Below the pieces are notes generated by a model, which saw only the letters and a program-made list of their open reading frames with translations, was not told where the DNA came from and did no database searches. From contig NZ_JANZKX010000003.1 of NCBI RefSeq assembly GCF_027257975.1, positions 248,001 through 312,000 on the forward strand: 64,000 bases of DNA. Direction: 5' to 3'. This document shows positions 9,589 to 16,056 of this stretch, in pieces. A program made the translations under genes and the position numbers. The stretch is from Pelomonas sp. BJYL3. GTDB taxonomy: Bacteria > Pseudomonadota > Gammaproteobacteria > Burkholderiales > Burkholderiaceae_C. Every line of letters starts with the position of its first letter. The first letter of the stretch is position 1.

Positions 9589-10806
9589 ATGGCCTTCGAC
9601 TACACCGCCATCGACGCTGACGGCCGCCAGCTCAGCGGCACCCTGCCGCAAGACAGCGAGCCGGAGGCCCTGGCCGAGCTGAACAGGCAAGGCCTGACCC
9701 CCATCCGCCTGGACCGCAGCCGCGCCAAGGCCCCGGGCTCGGGTGCGCGCCGCCAGAAGAAGATCCCCCCCGGTGTGGCCGCCGTGCTCTTCATCCGCGA
9801 GCTGGCCTCCCTGCTGCAGGCGGGGGTGACGCTGGAGGAGTCGCTGCGCACGCTGCTGGAAGGCCGCAAGGGCTCGGCCCAGGAGACCGTGCTGACGGCC
9901 ATCCTGTCCGACGTCCTGGCGGGCGAGCGCTTCTCCAGTGCGCTGCGCACGCACGCGGCGCCCGGCAGCCTGCCGCTGCCGAACTTCGTGCTGGCCCTGG
10001 TGTCCGCCGGCGAGTCCACCGGTGACCTGCCCGCCGCGCTGGGCCGCGCCGCCGACCAGATGGAATTCGACGACCAGATCCGAGCCGAGACCTCCGAGGC
10101 CCTGGTCTACCCCGCCATCCTGATCATGGCGGGCGCCGCCGCCGTGCTCTTCGTCTTCTCCTTCGTGGTACCGCGCTTCTCCACCCTGCTGGCCGGCAAG
10201 CGGGCGGACCTGCCCTGGCTGTCCGCGGCGGTGATGAGCACCGGCGAGTTCGTCAACCAGCACAGCGTCGCGCTGCTGATGGCCGCCGCTGCCCTGGTCG
10301 CGGGCGGCCTGGCACTGCGCAAGGCACTGGGGCCCGAGCGCATCCGCAGTGCGGCCGCCGAGCTGCCGGTGATCGGCCCCTGGCTGCAGCAGCAGGAGCT
10401 GTCCCGCTGGACCGGCATGCTGGCCCTCATGCTGCAGAGCCGGGTGCCCATCCTGACCTCGCTGGACCTCACGGCCGCCGCCGTGTCCCTGCCCGAGGTC
10501 GCGACCAAGCTGCGCCAGACCCTGGCTGACATCGGCCGCGGCGAAAGCATCTCCAGCTCACTCTCGGAGCGCGGATTGCTCCCGCCCAGTGCGCTGAGCA
10601 TGGTGCGCGTCGGCGAGCGCACCGGCCAGCTGGGCCAGATGATGGGCCATGTGGCGGCCTACGCCCTGGAGCAGAACCGCCGGCAGCGTCGCCGCCTGGT
10701 GGCGCTGATCGAGCCGGCGGCAATTCTGGTGCTGGGCGGTATCATCGCGCTCGTCATCGTGGGGGTGGTGCTGGCCCTCACATCCCTGTCCGAGGTCAAG
10801 TTCTGA
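9589..10806 (+). CDS. gspF: Type II secretion system inner-membrane protein GspF
   Basis: 405 residues, the standard GspF/PilC length. The N-terminal ~65 residues (FDYTAIDADGRQLSGTLPQD) form the cytoplasmic lead domain; two T2SSF domains follow, each ending in hydrophobic helices: around IMAGAAAVLFVFSFVVPRFS (about residues 180-200), then VALLMAAAALVAGGLAL, and finally the C-terminal LVLGGIIALVIVGVVLALTSL. The conserved FIRELASLLQAGVTLEESL and LALVSAGESTGDL elements are present in domain 1, and RVGERTGQLGQMM in domain 2. GspF is the polytopic platform protein that contacts the GspE ATPase and GspL. It opens a compact F-to-D gene run; gspE is displaced to 20603. Confidence 0.97.
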   Translation: MAFDYTAIDADGRQLSGTLPQDSEPEALAELNRQGLTPIRLDRSRAKAPGSGARRQKKIPPGVAAVLFIRELASLLQAGVTLEESLRTLLEGRKGSAQETVLTAILSDVLAGERFSSALRTHAAPGSLPLPNFVLALVSAGESTGDLPAALGRAADQMEFDDQIRAETSEALVYPAILIMAGAAAVLFVFSFVVPRFSTLLAGKRADLPWLSAAVMSTGEFVNQHSVALLMAAAALVAGGLALRKALGPERIRSAAAELPVIGPWLQQQELSRWTGMLALMLQSRVPILTSLDLTAAAVSLPEVATKLRQTLADIGRGESISSSLSERGLLPPSALSMVRVGERTGQLGQMMGHVAAYALEQNRRQRRRLVALIEPAAILVLGGIIALVIVGVVLALTSLSEVKF

Positions 10807-10808
10807 AC

Positions 10809-11267
10809 ATGCGTAGCTCCCGTCACCCGTCGCGTTCGCGCGGCTTCACGCTTCTCGAAATGCTGGTGGTGCTGGTCATCATCGGCCTGATCGCCGGCCT
10901 GGTCGGGCCCCGCCTGTTCGCCAAAGTGGATTCCTCCAAGGTGCAGACGGCGGGCGTGCAGATCAAGCTGCTGCGCGGCGCCATCGAGTCCATGCGCCTG
11001 GATCTGGGGGCCTATCCCACGGCCGAGCAGGGCCTGGACCTGCTGGTCACCGCCCCAACCGACGCCAAGCTGCGCGAACGCTGGAAGGGCCCCTACCTGG
11101 ACGAGGCGGTGCCCGCCGATCCCTGGGGCAACCCCTACCAGTACCGCATTCCCGGCGAGGACGGCCGGCCCTTCTCCATCGTCTCCCTGGGCGCCGATGG
11201 CAAGCCCGGCGGTGAAGGCAACGACGCCGACATCGGGCTTGGCAAGCGTGGTGAAGCGGGCAACTGA
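10809..11267 (+). CDS. gspG: Type II secretion system major pseudopilin GspG
   Basis: 152 residues, normal for GspG. A short basic leader (RSSRHPSRSRG) precedes the prepilin cleavage site G/FTLLEMLVVLVIIGLIAGLVGP, with the essential Glu at position +5. Downstream are the GspG landmarks TAEQGLDLLV, WKGPYLDEAVPADPWGNPYQY and FSIVSLGADGKPGGEGNDADI, the last being the calcium-binding acidic loop region. The protein forms the shaft of the periplasmic pseudopilus after processing by the prepilin peptidase, which is not encoded in the window. It starts 2 nt after the gspF stop, and the next pseudopilin overlaps its 3' end. Confidence 0.98.
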   Translation: MRSSRHPSRSRGFTLLEMLVVLVIIGLIAGLVGPRLFAKVDSSKVQTAGVQIKLLRGAIESMRLDLGAYPTAEQGLDLLVTAPTDAKLRERWKGPYLDEAVPADPWGNPYQYRIPGEDGRPFSIVSLGADGKPGGEGNDADIGLGKRGEAGN

Positions 11268-11712
11268 GCGGCAGGTTCGCGCTCCCGCCGGACTCTCTGC
11301 ATCCCGGGGCTTCACCCTGCTGGAGGTGGTGATCGCCTTGAGCATCATCGGCCTGCTGACGGCCGTGGCCGTCCCTGCGCTGGCCAAGCGGCTGGAGTCC
11401 GCCTTCGAATCCGCCGACCTGGCCCAGGTGCGCAGCAGCGCCGAGCTGCTGTCCACGCGTCTGGCCACGCTGGGCGTCGAGCTGCGGCTGGACGCCAAGT
11501 CCCAGGCCCGCCTCCTCCCCGACGGCCGCCCGCCCCTGGATCTGCCTCCCGGGTGGACCCTGGACAGCAAGGCCCCGCCCGTCTTCGGCCGCCTGGGCGC
11601 CTGCGAACCGGGCGAGGTGCAGATCAGAGATCCGCGTTCCCAGCGCCAGTGGCGCCTCCAGTTCGCCGCCATCAGCTGCACCGCCAGCTTCGCCGCCACC
11701 GAGTTCCAATGA
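11251..11712 (+). CDS. gspH: Type II secretion system minor pseudopilin, GspH position
   Basis: About 153 residues with a leader ending ASRG/FTLLEVVIALSIIGLLTAVAV, including Glu +5, so it is a class III prepilin-type protein. The body is short and divergent with two cysteines (LGACEPGEV and ISCTAS) that could pair. The name GspH rests mainly on its place between gspG and gspI. GTG codons at 11248 and 11251, both overlapping the end of gspG by less than 20 nt, give a leader of normal length; an ATG at 11197 would force a 71-nt overlap and an unusually long leader. The 3' end overlaps the next start by 4 nt. Confidence 0.82.
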   Translation: MKRATERQVRAPAGLSASRGFTLLEVVIALSIIGLLTAVAVPALAKRLESAFESADLAQVRSSAELLSTRLATLGVELRLDAKSQARLLPDGRPPLDLPPGWTLDSKAPPVFGRLGACEPGEVQIRDPRSQRQWRLQFAAISCTASFAATEFQ

Positions 11713-12155
11713 CCCACACGCAGCAGCGGGGCATCTCCCTGATCGAGGTCATCGTGGCCCTGGTCGTCATCTCGGGCTTCGGCGCCGCCCTGTTCGTGTG
11801 GGCGGGGCAGACGCTGAAGACGGCGAGCCGGGCGATGGCGGTGCTGGATGAGATCGCGCTGGAGAGCAATATCACGGAGTTTGCGGTGAGCCTGAATCCC
11901 GCCGTAGCCGGGCAGGGCCGCATGGACCTGGGCAGCCAGGTCTACGAATGGAGCTCGAAGCTTGAGCGCGACCCTGCAGACCATGTGCGCCACCCCGCCG
12001 GTATCAGCCCCTACCAGGTCTCTGTCTATGCGGTGAAGGTGCGCGTGCTGGACAAGCAGAGCGGTCGCCTGCTCGGCCAGGGCGAACGCCGGGTAGCCGG
12101 CTACAAGCAGGTGCGGGTGCGCCCATCGGGCCCACCCGGCTTCAACACGCCATGA
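11709..12155 (+). CDS. gspI: Type II secretion system minor pseudopilin GspI
   Basis: 148 residues. A very short leader (MTHTQQRG) is followed by ISLIEVIVALVVISGFGAALFVWAGQ, a prepilin N-methylation site with Glu +5 and the hydrophobic stem helix. The rest matches the size and character of GspI, which with GspJ and GspK forms the tip complex of the pseudopilus. The start ATG overlaps the upstream TGA by 4 nt (ATGA), and its own stop overlaps gspJ the same way, showing strict translational coupling. Assignment as I rather than another minor pseudopilin follows gene order and size. Confidence 0.88.
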   Translation: MTHTQQRGISLIEVIVALVVISGFGAALFVWAGQTLKTASRAMAVLDEIALESNITEFAVSLNPAVAGQGRMDLGSQVYEWSSKLERDPADHVRHPAGISPYQVSVYAVKVRVLDKQSGRLLGQGERRVAGYKQVRVRPSGPPGFNTP

Positions 12156-12802
12156 AACCCTTGCGCACCAGGCGGCGGGACCGCGGACTGTCCTTGCTGG
12201 AGGTGATGGTCACCGTCGCCATCTTCGCCATGCTCTTCGGCGTGCTGATGGCCGGCTGGCATCAATCCATGAAGGCGCAGACGCAGCTGAGCAGCGCCGC
12301 GGACGCCATCCAGCGCCGGCAGCACCTCAACACCCTGCTGCGTCAGGTCGTCGCGGAAGCCATCAACCCCGGCTACCAGAGCGGGCTCAAGTTCATGGGC
12401 AGCAACACCGGTTTCGCGATGGAATCGACGACCTCCCTGTTGCCTTCCATCGGCAATGCGCCGGTGGACATGGAGCTCAAGCTGGTGACCGGCCCGGAGG
12501 GCGCGCGGCTCAATGTCACCCACCAGGGGCAGGCCGGCGCCGCCTTCGATTGGGTATTCGACCGCTTCGATGTGCGCTATGTGGATCATGCAGGCGCCCT
12601 GCACGAGGCCTGGCCGCCGGCCCGTCGCAGCGACCGCCCGGTCTCGACCACGACCGACACCGAGCAGTTGCCCGCCCTCCTGGTCTTCGCCTACCGCTTG
12701 CGCGGCGAGAGCACGGAGCAGCTCCTGCTGGCCGCCCCGCGCAATTCCGCCTGGGAATTGGCGGAACCGTCCACTCCCTTGACCGGCATGGGGCTGCAAT
12801 GA
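12152..12802 (+). CDS. gspJ: Type II secretion system minor pseudopilin GspJ
   Basis: 216 residues, typical for GspJ (about 200). The leader KPLRTRRRDRG precedes LSLLEVMVTVAIFAMLFGVLMAG, a class III prepilin signal with Glu +5. The downstream region AQTQLSSAADAIQRRQHLNTLLRQV is the amphipathic stem helix, and the C-terminal half is beta-rich as expected for the tip protein. It is coupled by ATGA overlaps to the preceding and following genes. The family is recognised by position, length and leader rather than strong internal motifs. Confidence 0.88.
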   Translation: MKPLRTRRRDRGLSLLEVMVTVAIFAMLFGVLMAGWHQSMKAQTQLSSAADAIQRRQHLNTLLRQVVAEAINPGYQSGLKFMGSNTGFAMESTTSLLPSIGNAPVDMELKLVTGPEGARLNVTHQGQAGAAFDWVFDRFDVRYVDHAGALHEAWPPARRSDRPVSTTTDTEQLPALLVFAYRLRGESTEQLLLAAPRNSAWELAEPSTPLTGMGLQ

Positions 12803-13794
12803 AGCAGGACCAGGGCTTTGTGCTGCCTGTCACCGTCATCATGCTAGCCCTGGTCAGCGTGGGCATCGCGCTGATGTCGCATCGCAGCGACGAGACCCGG
12901 GCGCTGGTGATCGAGGCCCGCGAGGAGCAGAAGGCGGTGCAGCTGGTGGAGCGGACCCGAGCCGAGGCGCTGTACCTCAGCAGCGCCCTGTACCGCCGCC
13001 TCGACAGCCTGGGCACCATCAAGCTGGACGGCCGCTTCTACCGCACCGAGGACGGCGTGATGGTCAGCTACCAGGACGGCGGATCGCTCTTCAACCTGCG
13101 TCGCGCGCGGCGTGACGAGCTGCTTCATCTGTTCCAGGCCGTGGGCTTCACCGATGGCCTGCAGATGGACCAGCTCGCCGATCGCCTGCTGGACTACACC
13201 GACACGGATGATCTCCAGCACATCAACGGCGCCGAACGCCCGGACTACCAGCAGGCCCGAATGCCCGTGCCCCGCAACGAAAGGCTGGCCACGCCCTCCG
13301 AGCTGCAGCGCCTGCTGGGCTGGAAAGATCTGCCCGAGGGGCCCAGGCAGGCCTTGCTGGACCATGTCTATATCGGCCCCCAGCGCACGGTCAACCGCTA
13401 CACCGTGACGGCACCGGTGCTGTCCGCCATCAGCGGGATGGACCCTGCCGCCGCGCAGCAGCTGGTCGACCAGCGAATTCCTGGTACGCCGGTGCGAATA
13501 GAATCCGCCATCTCGCAGACAGGCGGCAGCTACCTGGCCGAAGGGCGTTACATCATCGTGCCTTCGTCCACGCTGCTGGTCAGGATCTGCGTGCCAGGCC
13601 GGGCCTGGTGCCAGCACCTGAGCATGACCAGCACCGGAGAAAGTCCGAACGGTCCCTGGCATGCGGACTACGGCTACCGGCTCCCGCGTACGAAGGACCT
13701 GCCTCCCGCCAAGGATGTGGAGGCGCTGCCCAACCAGTTGCCGGACAAGCCGCCACCGCCCCTGTATTCACCCTTTGCCAACAGCCTCCCGTGA
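12799..13794 (+). CDS. gspK: Type II secretion system minor pseudopilin GspK
   Basis: 331 residues, the long pseudopilin at the pseudopilus tip. The N-terminus KQDQG/FVLPVTVIMLALVSVGIALM is a prepilin-like leader in which position +5 is Val, not Glu; absence of Glu +5 is a known trait of GspK. The middle contains FYRTEDGVMVSYQDGGSLFNLRRA and QMDQLADRLLDYTDTDD, matching the GspK pattern of a DGGSLFNLN-like strand followed by a saposin-like helical domain. An ATG at 12799 overlapping the previous TGA is chosen; a longer upstream reading would lack a leader peptide. The next gene starts with GTG inside its stop codon. Confidence 0.92.
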   Translation: MKQDQGFVLPVTVIMLALVSVGIALMSHRSDETRALVIEAREEQKAVQLVERTRAEALYLSSALYRRLDSLGTIKLDGRFYRTEDGVMVSYQDGGSLFNLRRARRDELLHLFQAVGFTDGLQMDQLADRLLDYTDTDDLQHINGAERPDYQQARMPVPRNERLATPSELQRLLGWKDLPEGPRQALLDHVYIGPQRTVNRYTVTAPVLSAISGMDPAAAQQLVDQRIPGTPVRIESAISQTGGSYLAEGRYIIVPSSTLLVRICVPGRAWCQHLSMTSTGESPNGPWHADYGYRLPRTKDLPPAKDVEALPNQLPDKPPPPLYSPFANSLP

Positions 13795-14933
13795 GCCTAC
13801 AGATCTCCGACCTCTGGCCCTCCAGGCGCCAGCCCGCAGAGCCGGTCGCCCGCGCCAGGCTGCAGGCCCTGCGCCTGAAGCTGCCCGGCCTCAAGCGCGC
13901 GCAGCAGCTGGCGGCGGTGCGCCTGCAGCTGCTGAGCTTCTACCCGAAGGGCCACTTCGCCTTCGCCTGGCGGGAACTTGCGCCAGGCGATGTCTCGGTC
14001 TGGGCCTGGGCGCTGGAAGACAAGGACGGCACCGCTCGCCGCCCGAGCCAGCAATGGCCCGAGACCCTGCTGGAGTCCGACGGCAACGGCCTGCACCTGC
14101 TGCAGCGCCAGCCCGGTTTCGAAGGCCAGCACTGGGCTGATGGCCAGCTCCAGAGCAGCCAGTGGTGGCCGCATCTGCCCTCCGAGGCCGAGTGGGCCCG
14201 CTTCGCCCGGGCCACCGGCCATGACGCGGACGAGCAGCCCCGTCCCACCCCCAGGCAGCGCACGCAGCAGGCTGAGCCACCCCGGCAATGGCTGCGCGGC
14301 GACAACCTCCCCAAGCCTGATCCCTGGCAGGGCTGGCACTGGCAGGCCGCCCTGCTGGTACTGGGCATGGCGATCAGCGCCGCCCTGGGCATCCACCTGC
14401 AGACCCGCAGCCAGCTCGAGCACGACAGGCAGCTGCTCGCGGATCTGCGCAAGCAGCGCGAGACCTCGCTGTCGCAACGCTCCCAGTACGAGCAGCTGCG
14501 CGAGGACCATGAGGCCCTGCTGAGCCTGGCCCCCCAGCTGACCCAGCTGGAGCTGCTGGACCGCGTGATCAGCAGCGGCGTGCTGGCCGTGCCCGTCACC
14601 CAGGCCGGACTGGCTTCGCAGGCCAGCGCCACGGCAGCGCCCACGGCGGGCAATGCCTTCACGGCGCCGGCACCGGGCGCCGTCCCGGCGACCGTTCCCA
14701 CGCCGGTCCTGGCCGAATGGGACTACCGCAATGCCCAGCTCAAGATGACGCTGGACATCCCCGAAGGTGACATCGCGATGCTGGACACCACCCGCCGCAT
14801 CGAGCAGCTGGCCAATATCTCCGGGCTGAAGATCGGCCTGGAGTCCAGCAACAACAGCCTGACCCTGAGCATGCGGGTGGACGACGCCAAGCCTGCGAAA
14901 TCCGGCGGCACCGCAGCCGCCAGCAAACCATGA
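13791..14933 (+). CDS. gspL: Type II secretion system assembly-platform protein, GspL/PilN-like
   Basis: 380 residues, starting GTG at 13791 within the gspK stop (GTGA). A cytoplasmic N-terminal part of about 180 residues, Gln/Pro-rich towards its end, precedes one membrane helix (HWQAALLVLGMAISAALGI, about residues 183-201). A charged coiled-coil (LEHDRQLLADLRKQRETSLSQRSQYEQLREDHEALL) and a periplasmic ferredoxin-like domain follow, the layout of GspL with a PilN-like C-terminus. The N-terminal half shows no obvious actin-like ATPase motifs, so the gspL call relies on topology and place between gspK and gspM. In other systems GspL links the GspE ATPase to GspM. Confidence 0.78.
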   Translation: MSLQISDLWPSRRQPAEPVARARLQALRLKLPGLKRAQQLAAVRLQLLSFYPKGHFAFAWRELAPGDVSVWAWALEDKDGTARRPSQQWPETLLESDGNGLHLLQRQPGFEGQHWADGQLQSSQWWPHLPSEAEWARFARATGHDADEQPRPTPRQRTQQAEPPRQWLRGDNLPKPDPWQGWHWQAALLVLGMAISAALGIHLQTRSQLEHDRQLLADLRKQRETSLSQRSQYEQLREDHEALLSLAPQLTQLELLDRVISSGVLAVPVTQAGLASQASATAAPTAGNAFTAPAPGAVPATVPTPVLAEWDYRNAQLKMTLDIPEGDIAMLDTTRRIEQLANISGLKIGLESSNNSLTLSMRVDDAKPAKSGGTAAASKP

Positions 14934-15589
14934 CCGCCCTCTCCCGCGCCTGGCAGCAGCTGCGCCAGCAGAAACTGGACAAACGCGTCCTGTGGCTCCT
15001 CGCCGCGGGCGCGCTCACCGTGGCCGGCGAGCTCTCGCTGCGCGCCTGGGACGCCCACCAGAAGCTCGCCGCCGAACTCAAGACCGTGCGCGGCAGGGTC
15101 CAGCTGCTGCAGAGCTCCGCTGACAAGATCGACTGGGCCCAGCGCACTCAGGCCCTCGGCGCGGCGCACGAAGCGCTGCAAGGCCAGCTGTGGCACGCCC
15201 CCAGCGAGGCCCAGGGTCAGGCCATGCTGCGGGACTGGCTCAGCAGCGTGCTCAAGGACGAGAGTCTCAAGCGGGTCAGCATCGCGCTGCAGCCCCCTGT
15301 AGCGGCCGCCGCCTCTGCCCTGAACCCCGACAAGGACAAGGACGCGTCACCCGCCCAGGCCGGAAAGGGTCTGCGCCTGGCGATGCAGGCCATCCGCGTG
15401 CGCGCCACGGTGACTTTCGAGCTGGCACCCGGCGCCATGGAAACTGCGCTCCAGCGAATCGAGCGCGGCGGCCAGCTGGCCAGCGTAGACACCCTCACCG
15501 CCTCCCGACGCAGTCGCCGGGTGGAGCTGACCGTGTCCCTGCCCGTGATCGTCGATGCCGCGCCGAGCGGCGCGAGCCAGAAGCCATGA
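14930..15589 (+). CDS. gspM: Type II secretion system assembly-platform protein, GspM-like
   Basis: 219 residues. A short cytoplasmic start (TALSRAWQQLRQQKLDKR) leads into one membrane helix (VLWLLAAGALTVAGELSL, about residues 20-37), a predicted coiled-coil (AHQKLAAELKTVRGRVQLLQ) and a periplasmic alpha/beta domain. This bitopic layout, the length and the place directly after gspL fit GspM, the partner of GspL in the inner-membrane platform. Primary sequence conservation in this family is weak. Overlap with both neighbours is 4 nt. Confidence 0.8.
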   Translation: MTALSRAWQQLRQQKLDKRVLWLLAAGALTVAGELSLRAWDAHQKLAAELKTVRGRVQLLQSSADKIDWAQRTQALGAAHEALQGQLWHAPSEAQGQAMLRDWLSSVLKDESLKRVSIALQPPVAAAASALNPDKDKDASPAQAGKGLRLAMQAIRVRATVTFELAPGAMETALQRIERGGQLASVDTLTASRRSRRVELTVSLPVIVDAAPSGASQKP

Positions 15590-16056
15590 ACATCGCCCTA
15601 AGAATCCTCATCGCCCTGCTCTGCTGCAGCCTGGCAGGCGCACTGGGCTGGCAGCTGGGCCGGCCGGCCGCGCTGGCCGGCCGCGCCGCGCCTGCCGAGG
15701 CCGGCGAGGCGCTGGAACAGAAGGTCCTCGGCAGCCTGGACGATGACGACACCCTGTCCCGCCGCATCAGCGCCGCCGACCCCTTCGGCCTGACCCGCAA
15801 TGCGCCGCTGGCCGCCCAGCCGGGTGCAGCGGCGGCCAGCGCCGGTGGCGACCTGATCACCTGGCGCCTGGGCGCCCTGGTGGTCCGCGGCCCCGAGCGC
15901 TACCTGGTGCTGACCGCCGCGGGCCAGAAGCCCCTCAAGTTGAATGTGGGCGACAAGCTGCCGGACGGCGACAAAGTCAAGGCCATTGAACCCACCCATG
16001 CCGTGATTCAAGGCGCCCGCGGCAAGACCCGAACGATTTACCTGACCGAGCCATGA
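15586..16056 (+). CDS. Type II secretion GspC-like protein without PDZ domain (GspN/XpsN position)
   Basis: 156 residues. One N-terminal membrane helix (ALRILIALLCCSLAGALGWQLG) is followed by an Ala-rich linker, the segment ISAADPFGLTR and an HR-like domain (ITWRLGALVVRGPERYLVLTAAGQKPLKLNVGDKLPDGDKVKAIEPTH-like, about residues 85-155). In GspC the HR domain contacts the N0 domain of the secretin. The protein ends right after this domain and lacks the C-terminal PDZ or coiled-coil region, as in the short GspC-like proteins encoded immediately before gspD in some Xanthomonas-type systems. Gene order (M, this gene, D) supports the role as inner-to-outer membrane connector. Confidence 0.78.
   Translation: MNIALRILIALLCCSLAGALGWQLGRPAALAGRAAPAEAGEALEQKVLGSLDDDDTLSRRISAADPFGLTRNAPLAAQPGAAAASAGGDLITWRLGALVVRGPERYLVLTAAGQKPLKLNVGDKLPDGDKVKAIEPTHAVIQGARGKTRTIYLTEP

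Noticed and set aside
11197-11250. An earlier ATG start for the gspH-position gene
   Set aside because: It would overlap gspG by 71 nt and give an oversized leader. GTG at 11248/11251 gives a normal prepilin leader.
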